This document shows positions 30,556-40,417 of a stretch of DNA of 64,000 nucleotides, in pieces. This DNA comes from Prodigiosinella confusarubida. Lineage in GTDB: Bacteria > Pseudomonadota > Gammaproteobacteria > Enterobacterales > Enterobacteriaceae. Every line of letters starts with the position of its first letter. Within the stretch, counting starts at the first letter, position 1. The notes beneath the pieces are model-generated. The model worked only from the letters and a program-made list of their open reading frames with translations. It had not been told where the DNA came from and made no database searches. Where the stretch lies: assembly GCF_002847015.1 (NCBI RefSeq), contig NZ_CP025085.1, positions 3,968,001 through 4,032,000 of the forward strand. The letters run 5' to 3'. The position numbers and the translations under genes are program-made.

Positions 30556-33285
30556 ATGACCAACGAGGAACCACGTCGCCCCGACCCGGACAGTCTGCTG
30601 ACGCAGATTGATGAGCATCCCCGCGGCAAGCTCAAAATCTTCTTTGGGGCCAGTGCCGGCGTAGGGAAAACCTACGCTATGCTACAGGAAGCGCATCGGT
30701 TGAAGGCTCAGGGACTGGATATTGTGGTTGGCGTAGTGGAAACCCACGGACGCGATGAAACAGCAGCACTGCTCAACGGTCTTCCTCGACTGCCGATGAA
30801 GAAATTCAACCATCACGGTCGGCATCACGATGAATTTGACCTGGATGCCGCGCTGGCTCGCTACCCGGCGATGATCCTCATTGATGAGCTGGCACACAGT
30901 AATATCCGCGGCTCCCGGCACCCCAAACGCTGGCAGGACGTGCAGGAACTGCTTGATGCCGGGATTGACGTGCTGACTACCGTTAACGTCCAGCATCTGG
31001 AAAGTCTGAATGATATCGTCGGCGGTATTACCGGTATCCGAGTACGGGAAACCGTACCTGACCCGATTTTCGATGATGCCAACGAAGTAGTGATGGTGGA
31101 TCTACCGCCGGACGATTTGCGCCAGCGCCTGAACGAAGGCAAGGTCTATCTGCCGGTACAGGCGGAACGAGCCATCGAAAACTTTTTCCGCAAGGGTAAT
31201 CTGATTGCACTGCGTGAACTGGCGCTACGCCGTCTGGCTGACCGGGTCGACGACCAAATGCGCGCCATGCGCGCCAGTCAGGGATGGGAACATGTCTGGC
31301 ATACCCGCGACGCCATACTGTTGTGCATCGGCCAGGGTGCTGGTAATGAAAAGCTGGTTCGTACCGCTGCCCGTTTGGCAGCACGCCTCGGTAGCCTCTG
31401 GCACGCGGTCTATGTGGAAACGCCGCGTCTGCACCGACTGCCAGAAGCACAGCGCCGGGCCATTCTGAGAGCCCTTAAACTGGCGCAAGATCTGGGAGCG
31501 GAGACCGCCACTCTCGCCGATCCATCCGTAGAACGCGCCGTGCTGCGCTATGCCCGCGAACACAATCTGGGTAAAATCGTTATTGGTCGTCACCCTGAGC
31601 AAAAACTGGGATGGTGGCGGCGTACCCGCTTTGCCGAAAAACTGGGGAAACTGGGGCCTGATCTCGATTTGGTGGTGGTTTCTGTGCAGGATGAAACCAC
31701 GCTGCTTCCCGCCAAAACGCCGGACAATCGAGGGATAGCAGAAAAATGGCGCATCCAGTTATATGGCTGCGCCATAGCGGTGATACTCTGTTCCCTGATC
31801 ACGCTGCTGGCGTTATGGTCTCCCTTCTCCATGCTGAAACCGGTTAACCTGGTGATGGTTTATCTGCTCGGCGTAGTCGTGGTTGCGCTGTTTTACGGCC
31901 GCTGGCCCTCAGTATTTGCCGCTGTCATCAACGTCGCCAGTTTCGATCTGTTTTTCATCGTTCCCAAAGGCACATTTGTCGTGGCCGACGCACAATATCT
32001 GGTTACCTTCGGGGTGATGCTGAGCGTGGGCATTCTGGTGGGAAGTCTCACCGCCGGAGTCCGTTATCAGGCACGAGTGGCCCGCTACCGTGAACAGCGC
32101 GTCCGGCATCTGTATGAGATGTCAAAAGCGCTCAACTGTAGCCTGTCAGTGAATGATATAGCCAAAGCCAGCCACCATTTCCTGCGTTCCACCTTTCAGG
32201 CAAAAATTGCCATCCTGCTGGCTGACCAGGCATCTTCGCCGACCGCAGAATTACAACAAGCCGCGGTTGAAGAGCCAGATCAGTTGGTTGTCGATCAGGC
32301 CATTGCCCGCTGGAGTTTCGATCATCACGCGCCAGCAGGCGCCGGAACCACCACCCTGCCCGGCGTCCCCTATCAGATTCAGCCGCTGTCCACGCCCCAG
32401 CAAATTTTTGGCGTCATCGCCATTGAACCCAACAGTGTCCGTCAATTGATGATCCCTGAGCAACAACGCCTGCTGGAAACCTTTACCGTATTGATCGCCA
32501 ATGCACTGGAGCGTTTGCAACTGATTAAAAATGCTGAGGATGCCCGGCTGAACGCTGAACGGGAACAACTACGCAATTCTCTGCTGGCCGCACTGTCACA
32601 CGATCTACGTACACCGCTAACCGTACTGTTCGGACAAGCAGAGATTCTGACGCTCAATTTGGCATCAGAAGGCTCGCAGTATGCCCCACAGGCCAGCCAG
32701 ATCCGCCAGTACATACTGAACACGACCCAGTTGGTGAATAATCTGCTGGATATGGCCCGCATCCAGTCCGACGGATTTAACCTGCGTAAAGAGTGGCAAA
32801 CGCTGGAAGAATTAACCGGCAGCGCACTGCGGCAATTGGAAAACTTATTGGTCAACAATACTGTTCGGGTCAATCTACCGCCTGAGATGGTGCTAGTGTA
32901 TTGTGATGCCAGCCTGATTGAGCGGGTGTTGATCAACCTGCTGGAAAACGCCATCAAATATGCAGGGGAGCGGGCGACCATCACTATTTCCGCTAAAATC
33001 AACAAGTCATCTGCTGTCGAAGAGAGTTTGGAAGTTACCGTGGCGGATAACGGCCCAGGTATTGCCAACGGTCTGGAAAAGATAATTTTCGATAAATTCG
33101 CCCGCGGCCATAAAGAATCATCCATTCCCGGCGTAGGGCTGGGGTTGGCTATCTGCCGTGCAATTATCGATATTCACGGTGGCAGTATCTGGGTTACCAA
33201 TGCAGAAAACGGTGGTGCCGTTTTCCATTTCACTCTGCCACTCGCGACACCACCAGAGATAGAACCTGAATATATGGAGCCATGA
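30556..33285 (+). CDS. kdpD: KdpD, osmosensitive potassium-channel histidine kinase
   Basis: KdpD is the membrane sensor kinase that controls kdp expression in response to potassium and osmotic state. Domains in order: a KdpD sensor domain with Walker A GASAGVGKT (31-39); a universal-stress-like domain (about 250-370); four membrane helices (about 396-502); a GAF-like region; HisKA with His682 (LSHDLRTPLT); and an ATPase domain with NLLENAIKYA, DNGPG and GVGLGLAICR. The 909 residues compare with 894 in E. coli. It overlaps kdpE by four bases (ATGA). Confidence 0.97.
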   Translation: MTNEEPRRPDPDSLLTQIDEHPRGKLKIFFGASAGVGKTYAMLQEAHRLKAQGLDIVVGVVETHGRDETAALLNGLPRLPMKKFNHHGRHHDEFDLDAALARYPAMILIDELAHSNIRGSRHPKRWQDVQELLDAGIDVLTTVNVQHLESLNDIVGGITGIRVRETVPDPIFDDANEVVMVDLPPDDLRQRLNEGKVYLPVQAERAIENFFRKGNLIALRELALRRLADRVDDQMRAMRASQGWEHVWHTRDAILLCIGQGAGNEKLVRTAARLAARLGSLWHAVYVETPRLHRLPEAQRRAILRALKLAQDLGAETATLADPSVERAVLRYAREHNLGKIVIGRHPEQKLGWWRRTRFAEKLGKLGPDLDLVVVSVQDETTLLPAKTPDNRGIAEKWRIQLYGCAIAVILCSLITLLALWSPFSMLKPVNLVMVYLLGVVVVALFYGRWPSVFAAVINVASFDLFFIVPKGTFVVADAQYLVTFGVMLSVGILVGSLTAGVRYQARVARYREQRVRHLYEMSKALNCSLSVNDIAKASHHFLRSTFQAKIAILLADQASSPTAELQQAAVEEPDQLVVDQAIARWSFDHHAPAGAGTTTLPGVPYQIQPLSTPQQIFGVIAIEPNSVRQLMIPEQQRLLETFTVLIANALERLQLIKNAEDARLNAEREQLRNSLLAALSHDLRTPLTVLFGQAEILTLNLASEGSQYAPQASQIRQYILNTTQLVNNLLDMARIQSDGFNLRKEWQTLEELTGSALRQLENLLVNNTVRVNLPPEMVLVYCDASLIERVLINLLENAIKYAGERATITISAKINKSSAVEESLEVTVADNGPGIANGLEKIIFDKFARGHKESSIPGVGLGLAICRAIIDIHGGSIWVTNAENGGAVFHFTLPLATPPEIEPEYMEP

Positions 33286-33971
33286 CGCTATTGCAGACCA
33301 ACATCCTTATCGTAGAAGACGAAAAAGAGATCCGGCGCTTTGTCCGTAACGCGCTGGAAAGTGAAGGCTGTCGCGTATTCGATGCAGAAACACTGCAACG
33401 GGGTCTGATTGAAGCGGCAACCCGCAAGCCGGACCTGATTATTCTGGATCTGGGGTTACCCGACGGCGATGGTATTGATTACATCCGCGACCTGCGACAG
33501 TGGAGCACTATTCCGGTAATTGTGCTATCGGCCCGCACTGATGAACAGGATAAAATCGCGGCGCTGGATGAGGGTGCCAATGATTACCTCACCAAACCGT
33601 TTGGCATTGGTGAACTGATGGCCCGTGTTCGCGTGGCATTGCGGCGCTTCAACGCCCCTTTACAGGAAACGCCACTGATAAACTTCGATGCAGTGACGGT
33701 AGATTTGGTTAACCGCCAGGTATTGCGTGATGGCCTGGAACTGCATCTCACCCCACTAGAATTCCGCTTGCTGTCGACCCTGATTGCTAATCCCGGCAAG
33801 GTGCTGACGCAGCGGTATCTGTTAAATCAGGTTTGGGGACCCAATGCAATAGAACATAGCCACTATCTACGTATCTATATGGGACATTTACGTCAAAAGC
33901 TGGAAAACGATCCGGCTCGTCCACGCCATTTTCTTACCGAAACCGCCATCGGCTATCGCTTTATCCCCTGA
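33282..33971 (+). CDS. kdpE: KdpE, response regulator of the kdp operon
   Basis: KdpE is an OmpR-family regulator. The receiver domain (about 7-120) has the acidic pair Glu12-Asp13, the phosphorylated Asp56 (LIILDLGLPDGDG) and the conserved lysine in LTKPFGIGEL. The winged-helix DNA-binding domain occupies the C-terminal half (LTPLEFRLLSTL, HSHYLRIYMGHLRQKLE). The 229 residues are close to the 225 of E. coli. Its probable operator is at 25985-26006. Confidence 0.97.
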   Translation: MTLLQTNILIVEDEKEIRRFVRNALESEGCRVFDAETLQRGLIEAATRKPDLIILDLGLPDGDGIDYIRDLRQWSTIPVIVLSARTDEQDKIAALDEGANDYLTKPFGIGELMARVRVALRRFNAPLQETPLINFDAVTVDLVNRQVLRDGLELHLTPLEFRLLSTLIANPGKVLTQRYLLNQVWGPNAIEHSHYLRIYMGHLRQKLENDPARPRHFLTETAIGYRFIP

Positions 33972-34032
33972 CACACTGGAGCTGAACAATTAGCAGGTGT
34001 AGCATCAGCATTTTCTCAATGAGAAGATATCG

Positions 34033-34461
34033 ATGAGTAGCTGGCTAATCTATGCATTATTGTCCGCATTGTGCGCTGCGCTGGTAGCGGTGTTTGGGAA
34101 AATCGGACTACAACAGTTGGATGCCAATACCGCGACAGCAATCCGTGCGGTGGTGATGGCGTTATTTCTGGCGGGTGTGGTGGTAATGCAGGGAAAGCTG
34201 GCACTGGTCGGCACTATTTTCGCCAATCATAGCGCACTGCTATTCATTCTGCTCAGTGGTATTGCCGGTGCCATGTCCTGGCTGTTCTACTTTATGGCGC
34301 TGAAAACCGGCAGCGTGGCACAGGTTGCGCCTATCGATAAACTCAGCGTCGTGTTTGCCGTTATTCTGGCTGTATTGTTGCTGGGAGAAAAAATCTCGCT
34401 GCTGGCGGGATTCGGTGTAGCGTTGATATCGGCAGGAGCGCTACTCGTTGCTTTAGGATGA
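34033..34461 (+). CDS. Small EamA-family (DMT) permease
   Basis: The 142-residue protein contains a single EamA unit with about five hydrophobic helices: MSSWLIYALLSALCAALVAV, a second near 36-52, LLFILLSGIAGAMSWLFYF, and two at the C-terminus (VVFAVILAVLLLGEKI, FGVALISAGALLVALG). Most DMT exporters carry two such units (about 300 residues), so this is a half-size type expected to work as a dimer. It follows kdpE by 61 bases on the same strand with its own GAGAAGATATCG ribosome site. I cannot assign a substrate. It is absent from this position in E. coli. Confidence 0.8.
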   Translation: MSSWLIYALLSALCAALVAVFGKIGLQQLDANTATAIRAVVMALFLAGVVVMQGKLALVGTIFANHSALLFILLSGIAGAMSWLFYFMALKTGSVAQVAPIDKLSVVFAVILAVLLLGEKISLLAGFGVALISAGALLVALG

Positions 34462-34484
34462 AAAAAGGCGCTGCATTCAGCGCC
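34461..34484 (-). terminator. pgm terminator
   Basis: GGCGCTG and CAGCGCC form a perfect seven-base-pair stem over a four-base loop. In the minus-strand direction TTTTTT follows immediately, so it ends the seqA-pgm transcript. It lies between the converging EamA gene and pgm; in the plus direction there is no T-run. Confidence 0.85.
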
Positions 34485-34507
34485 TGTAATCAATATCGGT
34501 AGCGGTC

Positions 34508-36151
34508 TTATTTCGTGTTATTCAACACCGCACTGACAATTTCAACCGCTTCTTTCTCGATTTTCTCGCGATGTTCAACGCCAAGAAAACTTTCGCAATA
34601 GATCTTGTAAGCGTCCTCTGTACCTGACGGACGTGCCGCGAACCAACCATTGTCAGTCATCACTTTCAGGCCACCAATCGACGCGCCATTACCCGACGCC
34701 TTCGTCAGACGAGCAGTAATGGGATCACCGGCCAACATACTGGCAGACACTTGATCCGGCGACAATCGGGACAACGCCGCTTTCTGAGCGGAAGTAGCTG
34801 GTGCCTGTATACGATTGTAGCTCGGCGCACCAAACCGTTTAGCCAGTTCATCATAGTGCTGCTGCGGGTTTTCCCCGGTAACAGCGGTGATTTCCGCCGC
34901 CAGCAAACACATGATAATGCCGTCTTTATCCGTCGACCAAGGTGTGCCGTCGAAACGCAGGAATGATGCTCCTGCACTCTCTTCACCACCAAAGCCTAAG
35001 CTGCCATCAAACAGACCATCCACAAACCATTTAAATCCTACCGGGACTTCCACCAGCTTACGTCCGAGGTCAGCCACTACACGATCAATCATTGCGCTGG
35101 ACACCAACGTTTTGCCCACGGCAACAGACGCATCCCACTGTGGACGGTGCTGAAACAAATAGTTGATAGCCACCGCCAGATAATGGTTGGGATTCATCAA
35201 TCCGGCTGGCGTCACAATACCGTGGCGGTCATAATCCGGATCGTTGGCGAACGCCAGGTCGAACTTATCACGCAGCGCCAGCAGGCCAGACATCGCACAA
35301 ACGGACGAGCAATCCATACGGATCACCCCATCGTGGTCCAGCGTCATGAAGCGGAACGTCTGATCGATAGCATCATTGACCAACGTTAGATTCAATTTGT
35401 AATGCTCAGCAATTCGTTGCCAATACACGATGCCAGAACCACCCAATGGATCGACCCCTAATTTCAGGTCAGCGCGCTGAATCGCGGTCATATCCACGAT
35501 ATCGGTCAACCCTTCCACATACGGCTGCACCAAATCCTGCTCATGCAGGTATCCGCTCTGTTGGGCTTTAGCCAGCGTCAGGCGTTTCACACCACGCAGA
35601 TTATCTGCCAACAGTGCATTGGCCCGCGTCTCAATAACGCTGGTAAGATTCGTATCAGCTGGGCCGCCATTAGGCGGGTTGTATTTAATGCCACCGTCTT
35701 CAGGCGGGTTATGTGAAGGGGTAATAACGATACCGTCAGCCTGAGCTTTCGTCTGGCAATTATGCGTCAGAATGGCGTGAGAGATCGCTGGCGTCGGTGT
35801 AAAGCCATTATCCTGTTGGACTATCACGTCCACACCGTTGGCAGTCAGTACTTCCAGCACAGAAATAAATGCAGGTTCGGACAACGCATGCGTGTCCTTT
35901 CCGACATAACAAGGGCCGGTGATCCCCTGTCTACTTCTCTCCTCAGCAATCGCCTGAGCAATCGCCAGAATATGCGCTTCATTGAAACTGTGACGCGCTG
36001 CGCTACCACGATGACCAGAGGTCCCGAACTTGACCGCATGAGCCGGTTCACTCACATCGGGACACAGAACATAATACTGTGACGTTAGCTGCGCGACGTT
36101 AATCAAATCGCTTTGCCGGGTGTGTTGTCCGGCTCTCGGGTGATTAGCCAT
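34508..36151 (-). CDS. pgm: Phosphoglucomutase, alpha-D-glucose phosphate-specific
   Basis: Pgm interconverts glucose 1-phosphate and glucose 6-phosphate. The 547-residue protein (E. coli 546) has the phosphoserine loop [13 protein letters not shown] with Ser146, the metal-binding loop [12 protein letters not shown], the sugar-binding [13 protein letters not shown], and the phosphate-binding [18 protein letters not shown]. It is 25 bases after seqA, the seqA-pgm operon order of enterics. Confidence 0.98.
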   Translation of the reverse strand: MANHPRAGQHTRQSDLINVAQLTSQYYVLCPDVSEPAHAVKFGTSGHRGSAARHSFNEAHILAIAQAIAEERSRQGITGPCYVGKDTHALSEPAFISVLEVLTANGVDVIVQQDNGFTPTPAISHAILTHNCQTKAQADGIVITPSHNPPEDGGIKYNPPNGGPADTNLTSVIETRANALLADNLRGVKRLTLAKAQQSGYLHEQDLVQPYVEGLTDIVDMTAIQRADLKLGVDPLGGSGIVYWQRIAEHYKLNLTLVNDAIDQTFRFMTLDHDGVIRMDCSSVCAMSGLLALRDKFDLAFANDPDYDRHGIVTPAGLMNPNHYLAVAINYLFQHRPQWDASVAVGKTLVSSAMIDRVVADLGRKLVEVPVGFKWFVDGLFDGSLGFGGEESAGASFLRFDGTPWSTDKDGIIMCLLAAEITAVTGENPQQHYDELAKRFGAPSYNRIQAPATSAQKAALSRLSPDQVSASMLAGDPITARLTKASGNGASIGGLKVMTDNGWFAARPSGTEDAYKIYCESFLGVEHREKIEKEAVEIVSAVLNNTK

Positions 36152-36176
36152 TGGCGTTTCTTCCTGACGCTATGAT

Positions 36177-36716
36177 TTAAAGGGTTCCGCAAACTTTCTC
36201 TATCAGCTCTGGCGGGAGCTGCATTGCCAGCATAATGCTTTCAATCATGCTGCGTTTACGATCGGTATTCGTATTGGTAATAACCCAGTAGGGCGTACCC
36301 TGGATATGCTTTGGCTTGGTATGTGTGCCATTCTGAAGCAGCGTTTGCTCATCCCCAGCGAAATAAACCCGAGTGCGACCAAGAAGAGACTCTGTTGCCA
36401 CTGCAAATTCTTTGGGCGACAAATGATACAGTGTAGACAGAATCAACATAAAACGATTAACCGCCTTATGTTGATCCGCATATTCATCAGACAATAATAG
36501 CTCACGCAGAGTTCTTACCCGATCACGCGTACTCAGTGAAGCTGGAGCCAGGGGCTGAGCTTTTTCAGCTACTACCGGTGTTCCCGTTGCGACTGCTGGC
36601 TGCCCGGCGTTGAACTTCAGCATACGCCGCAAGATATCAGAAGCACTCTCGCCAATATGCTGAGTGTGGCTGGCGATATAACAATAAAGCTCTTCGTCAA
36701 CGTCAATAGTTTTCAT
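36177..36716 (-). CDS. seqA: SeqA, negative modulator of replication initiation
   Basis: SeqA binds hemimethylated GATC sites and sequesters oriC after initiation. The 179-residue protein (E. coli 181) has the N-terminal oligomerisation domain (MKTIDVDEELYCYIASHTQH, GESASDILRRML), a variable Pro/Ala-rich linker (about 38-65), and the C-terminal DNA-binding domain with LLSDEYADQHKAVNRFMLIL and THTKPKHIQGTPYWVITNTN. The linker is where it differs most from E. coli. Confidence 0.97.
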   Translation of the reverse strand: MKTIDVDEELYCYIASHTQHIGESASDILRRMLKFNAGQPAVATGTPVVAEKAQPLAPASLSTRDRVRTLRELLLSDEYADQHKAVNRFMLILSTLYHLSPKEFAVATESLLGRTRVYFAGDEQTLLQNGTHTKPKHIQGTPYWVITNTNTDRKRSMIESIMLAMQLPPELIEKVCGTL

Positions 36717-37045
36717 CTTTATCCAATACTGTTTTATGACTTAAAATCAATCGTCATGGATTATATACTCGCCATACTTCAAGCTGCATGTGCGTTGACC
36801 GTGCTCATTCACCCGAATCACTCGCTTGAGTAGCTCATCGGGATTCCTTCGCTTGCCGCCTTCCTGCAACTTGAATTATTTAGATTATACAGATTATGAT
36901 TCACCCTCAAATAGCGACGAGCGACAGTCTACACAAAAGTAAGACAATACCTCATCATCTCTGCCACCATGAAGGTAAACACCTGTTTAGTCCACGGCAA
37001 GATAACGCAATAAAGTCATGATACCCTAAGCATCTGTCTCTCTAA
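36717..37045. promoter_or_regulatory. Divergent seqA-ybfF spacer with an ERIC element
   Basis: The 329-base spacer contains the well-preserved ERIC copy (36762-36892) close to seqA. The rest (36893-37045) should carry the ybfF promoter; I see no strong consensus promoter and no gene. The ERIC copy would be inside or next to the seqA leader. Confidence 0.55.
36762..36892. repeat. ERIC/IRU intergenic repeat, well-preserved copy
   Basis: This is an imperfect palindrome of about 127-131 bases. It starts TATACTCGCCATACTTCAAG and ends with GCCTTCCTGCAACTTGAATT followed by ATTTAGATTATA. TTCAAGCTGCA and TGCAACTTGAA form the outer arms; CTTGAGTAGCTCATCGGGAT lies at the centre. The central CTCATC and CTTGCCGCCTTCCTGCA blocks match ERIC consensus features. 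A more decayed copy is at 7262-7390. Confidence 0.82.
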
Positions 37046-37825
37046 ATGAACTTCACTATGAAATTGAATTATCGTTGGCAAAACGCTCATCAGCCACAGA
37101 ACAATTTACCTATTGTTTTTATCCATGGCCTGTTTGGCAATCTTGATAATCTTGGCGTATTGGCGCGCGATCTGCAAAACCAACATGACATATTGCAGAT
37201 TGATGTGCGGAACCACGGTCTTTCACCACGTTCACCTGAAATGAATTACACCGTCATGGCAGAGGATGTCTTGGCACTCCTCGATGATTTACAACTGAAA
37301 CAGGTCATTATGATTGGTCATTCCATGGGAGGAAAGATCGCGATGGCACTGAGCGCATTAATGCCCGATCGCATAGACCGCATTGTAGTTATTGATATTG
37401 CCCCCGTAGACTATCAATTACGCCGCCATGACCAGGTATTTTCCGCAGTGAAAGCCGTCAGCGCCGCAGGTATCACTCAGCGCGCCGCCGCCGCCGTACT
37501 GATGCGTGATTATTTGCCGGAAGAAGGTGTCATTCAGTTTTTACTGAAATCATTCCAGCAAGGAGAGTGGCGTTTTAACGTACCAGCCTTGTGGGATCAA
37601 TATGAAAATATTGTTGGCTGGCAGGAACTGCCAGCATGGCATGGCCCGATTCTGTTTATCCGTGGTGGGAATTCCCCGTACCTGGATGATCGCTACCGTG
37701 ATGCGCTACTACGCCAGTTCCCCGCCGCTAAAGCACACGTAGTCGCAGGGGCCGGTCACTGGGTTCACGCTGAAAAAACCGAGGCCGTTCTTCGTGCCAT
37801 CCATCGTTTCCTCGATACCCATTGA
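37046..37825 (+). CDS. ybfF: YbfF, alpha/beta-hydrolase esterase
   Basis: YbfF is an esterase active on short acyl and acyl-CoA-type substrates in E. coli. The alpha/beta-hydrolase fold is shown by PIVFIHGLFGNLDNLG (oxyanion side) and the nucleophile elbow GHSMGG with Ser93. The histidine is in GAGHWVHAEKTEAV. Two in-frame starts are possible: ATG 37046 (259 residues) or ATG 37058 (MKLNYRW, 255 residues), the latter closer to E. coli YbfF (254). Neither has a strong ribosome site. Confidence 0.93.
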   Translation: MNFTMKLNYRWQNAHQPQNNLPIVFIHGLFGNLDNLGVLARDLQNQHDILQIDVRNHGLSPRSPEMNYTVMAEDVLALLDDLQLKQVIMIGHSMGGKIAMALSALMPDRIDRIVVIDIAPVDYQLRRHDQVFSAVKAVSAAGITQRAAAAVLMRDYLPEEGVIQFLLKSFQQGEWRFNVPALWDQYENIVGWQELPAWHGPILFIRGGNSPYLDDRYRDALLRQFPAAKAHVVAGAGHWVHAEKTEAVLRAIHRFLDTH

Positions 37826-38009
37826 TATTGTTACCGTATTCACCGAACACGGGTTCAGTTAACCGTTGTCGCGGCCAGTACGGCTGGGGTATGATGGCGG
37901 CCGCAGTAAAGGAAGGCTGTCTGGCCACTGGCTTCATTAACCACATCATCAAAATGCAGCATTTGAAATGCCCGCATTTTGATCCGAATTTCTTGCAGTA
38001 CCATTACTT

Positions 38010-38291
38010 ATGGCAAAAGAACAAACGGATCGCACCACGCCGGATCTGTTCGCTGATGAGCGTCGTCCGGGTCGACCGAAAACTAACCCGCTCTCCCGTG
38101 ATGAGCAGTTGAGAATCAATAAACGGAATCAACTGCGACGAGACAAAGTCCGTGGGCTACGTCGCGTAGAGTTGAAGATTAACAGCGATGCAGTGGAAAT
38201 TTTAAATACGCTGGCGGAGGAACGTAATATCAGCCGCAGCGAATTGATTGAACAGATATTACTGGCGCAGTTGGCAGAGCGAAACGATTGA
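38010..38291 (+). CDS. ybfE: YbfE, small ribbon-helix-helix-like protein
   Basis: The 93-residue, highly basic protein begins MAKEQTDRTTPDLFADERRP. Its C-terminal part (RRVELKINSDAVEILNTLAE, NISRSELIEQILLAQLAERN) has the pattern of a ribbon-helix-helix DNA-binding fold. E. coli YbfE (97 residues) is known as LexA-regulated. I do not see a convincing LexA box upstream here. It lies 184 bases after ybfF on the same strand. The biochemical function is unknown. Confidence 0.88.
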   Translation: MAKEQTDRTTPDLFADERRPGRPKTNPLSRDEQLRINKRNQLRRDKVRGLRRVELKINSDAVEILNTLAEERNISRSELIEQILLAQLAERND

Positions 38292-38297
38292 TTTACC

Positions 38298-38326
38298 ACC
38301 TTGGCGTCTTCCCTGACGCCCATGGT
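38298..38326. other. Hairpin between converging ybfE and the chemoreceptor gene
   Basis: GGCGTC (38303-38308) pairs with GACGCC (38315-38320) around TTCCCT, with ACC/GGT outer arms. There is no T-run on either strand. It may help separate the two converging transcripts. Confidence 0.4.
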
Positions 38327-38332
38327 TATAAC

Positions 38333-40000
38333 CTAGAATGTTTCCCAGTTATCATTACTTTTACCGGCAGGTAACGCCTTCCTGGCCGGAGTAGCAGCTA
38401 CTGCTTTTGGTGTTTCACGAACTTGCGTCAACGCCGCTTGATCGTTGGTCAATTGAAACAAGGCTACCGTCTGAGTCAGTACTGAAGCCTGCTCCTCCAG
38501 TGATCGGGCTGCGGCTGAAGCTTCTTCAACCAACGCGGCGTTCTGCTGGGTTACACCATCCATTTCAGTAATTGCCATTCCAGCCTGAGCAATCCCTTTA
38601 CTCTGCTCTTCTGATGCAGTGGCAATCTCGCCCATAATATCCGTTACGTTGGTTATGCCACGCACAATTTCTCTCATTGTGGTACCCGCATCAGCCACCA
38701 GCGTTGAGCCGGTATCCACACACCTCACCGATTCAGAAATCAGATTTTCAATCTCTTTGGCCGCCTGAGCACTGCGCTGAGCCAGACTACGAACCTCACC
38801 CGCTACCACCGCAAAACCGCGTCCTTGCTCACCAGCACGAGCCGCTTCCACCGCCGCATTCAATGCCAGAATGTTAGTTTGGAAAGCGATACCGTTAATT
38901 ACCGTAGTGATCTCGGCAATCTTCTTCGAACTACCGGAAATATCTGCCATGGTTTTCACCACATTATCCACCAGATCACCACCTTTACGAGCGGTGGTCG
39001 ATGCCTGGTGAGCCAACTGGCTAGCATGGCTGGCATTTTCCGCATTCTGTTTTACCGTAGAGGTTAACTGTTCCATGCTGGCGGCACTTTCTTCCAGTGC
39101 TGCGGCCTGCGCCTCTGTACGTGATGAAAGATCATTATTCCCCGAGGCAATTTCCGCGACACCCTGATAGATGGAGTCTGCACTATGCCGAATCGTGCTT
39201 ACCGTTTTTGCCAGACTGGATTGCATGTCACGTAGCAACGGGAAAAGACGGCCAACGCAGTTATTACCAAAATCGATGATCGGTTTACTCAGATTTCCAG
39301 ACGCAATAGCCTGAAAATGAGCGCGCAGATCATTCAATGGGCGCATCAGATAAGCCGCCAGATAGCGATCTGTCAGGAATAACATCAGTAAACCAGCGAC
39401 TAATCCGGCCAGCAGAATATTTTGTCCCACCCAGGTGATACTCTCCAGACGCTCACCTGAATCAACAAACATTTTGGAACCGGCTTTATCAAAATGAGTA
39501 AACGCCACATTAAATTGTCGGCTAAAAGCAGGAACAATATCTTTGGCATATTTTTCATATTCGCTCAGGTTCTGGGCAACCGCGTTCTGATACATTGGTT
39601 CAACCCCTTGAAATACCAGATTACTCCAGCCTTGGGTAACCGCATCGACTAACTCCGGTGACATCCCTGCATGATCAATTTTTTTGAATGTGTCTAAATT
39701 TGACTTTAAAAGATCCAGTGCTGCCAATGCTGATTTCTGCTGATCATCCGCTTTTTTATTATCACCATTACGACGATAGTCAACCGAGCGAGCCAGGCGT
39801 GTAACCATACGAAAATACTGGTCGTTGCCGGTATTGACCAGATTCATGTTCTTCACCAGTAATGAACTGGTTTTTGAGGTTACATTCATTGTTTTGAACG
39901 AGTACATGGTATAGACCGAAACACCAATCCATAATGTACAAAAAGTACCTAGCACCCATAACATAGCCGTTCTAATAGAAATGTTTCGCAGAAATCGCAT
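38333..40000 (-). CDS. Methyl-accepting chemotaxis protein
   Basis: This is a transmembrane chemoreceptor of 555 residues. TM1 is at about 11-33, a periplasmic four-helix-bundle ligand domain at about 34-189, TM2 at about 191-210, and HAMP at about 213-265. A long signalling coiled coil follows, with the hairpin tip [20 protein letters not shown] and [19 protein letters not shown]. The C-terminus ends in NWETF, the pentapeptide that tethers CheR and CheB, so it can be methylated without help. The ligand is not evident. No chemotaxis or flagellar genes are nearby; it interrupts the E. coli ybfE-fldA order. Confidence 0.95.
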   Translation of the reverse strand: MRFLRNISIRTAMLWVLGTFCTLWIGVSVYTMYSFKTMNVTSKTSSLLVKNMNLVNTGNDQYFRMVTRLARSVDYRRNGDNKKADDQQKSALAALDLLKSNLDTFKKIDHAGMSPELVDAVTQGWSNLVFQGVEPMYQNAVAQNLSEYEKYAKDIVPAFSRQFNVAFTHFDKAGSKMFVDSGERLESITWVGQNILLAGLVAGLLMLFLTDRYLAAYLMRPLNDLRAHFQAIASGNLSKPIIDFGNNCVGRLFPLLRDMQSSLAKTVSTIRHSADSIYQGVAEIASGNNDLSSRTEAQAAALEESAASMEQLTSTVKQNAENASHASQLAHQASTTARKGGDLVDNVVKTMADISGSSKKIAEITTVINGIAFQTNILALNAAVEAARAGEQGRGFAVVAGEVRSLAQRSAQAAKEIENLISESVRCVDTGSTLVADAGTTMREIVRGITNVTDIMGEIATASEEQSKGIAQAGMAITEMDGVTQQNAALVEEASAAARSLEEQASVLTQTVALFQLTNDQAALTQVRETPKAVAATPARKALPAGKSNDNWETF

Positions 40001-40417
40001 GTGTAGTCTCCAGACCTAACAACATAGGGAAGATGTTGTGATAACTAGCCAACATTAAACAAAGCGCATTTTTACGACCTTGACTTTGTTGTATGCTGAA
40101 ATAAAAATAAAGAAGCACCTTCCTCTTTAATCGACATAATTAGAGGAATATTTAACGATAAATTGTGATTTTATAGTTATAAAATTTTACAAATTAAGCA
40201 TATTGATAATGCTTTCAAGCAGATAATACATTTAGTTTTTAAAAAAAATTAAAAAACCATCTACCCAAAAAGAGAAGAACAGCTAATCATTTTCTCATTT
40301 TAGAACAATGTGTATACCGATATTCAAGTTTCTCATGCGGAAAGTGTCTGCTATTATTACTCGAACAGTGATGGCAAAGGTCATCATACCATTAAGAATC
40401 AAGAGGTTATTTTATTC
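40001..40417. promoter_or_regulatory. Divergent chemoreceptor-fldA spacer
   Basis: This is a 417-base, AT-rich spacer (especially 40090-40270) that must contain the promoters of the chemoreceptor gene (leftwards) and fldA (rightwards). The open frame reaching upstream of fldA to 40310 does not look coding. I looked for a sigma-28 (FliA) motif in front of the chemoreceptor and found none that fits both boxes. Confidence 0.5.

Noticed and set aside
37928-37943. A possible LexA box upstream of ybfE
   Set aside because: CTG-N10-CCA departs from CTG-N10-CAG in the invariant right arm and the centre is not the usual TA-alternating sequence. It is too weak to call.
40310-40417. N-terminal extension of fldA by 36 residues
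   Set aside because: The extension does not match flavodoxin. The ATG at 40418 has a proper ribosome site and gives the family length.
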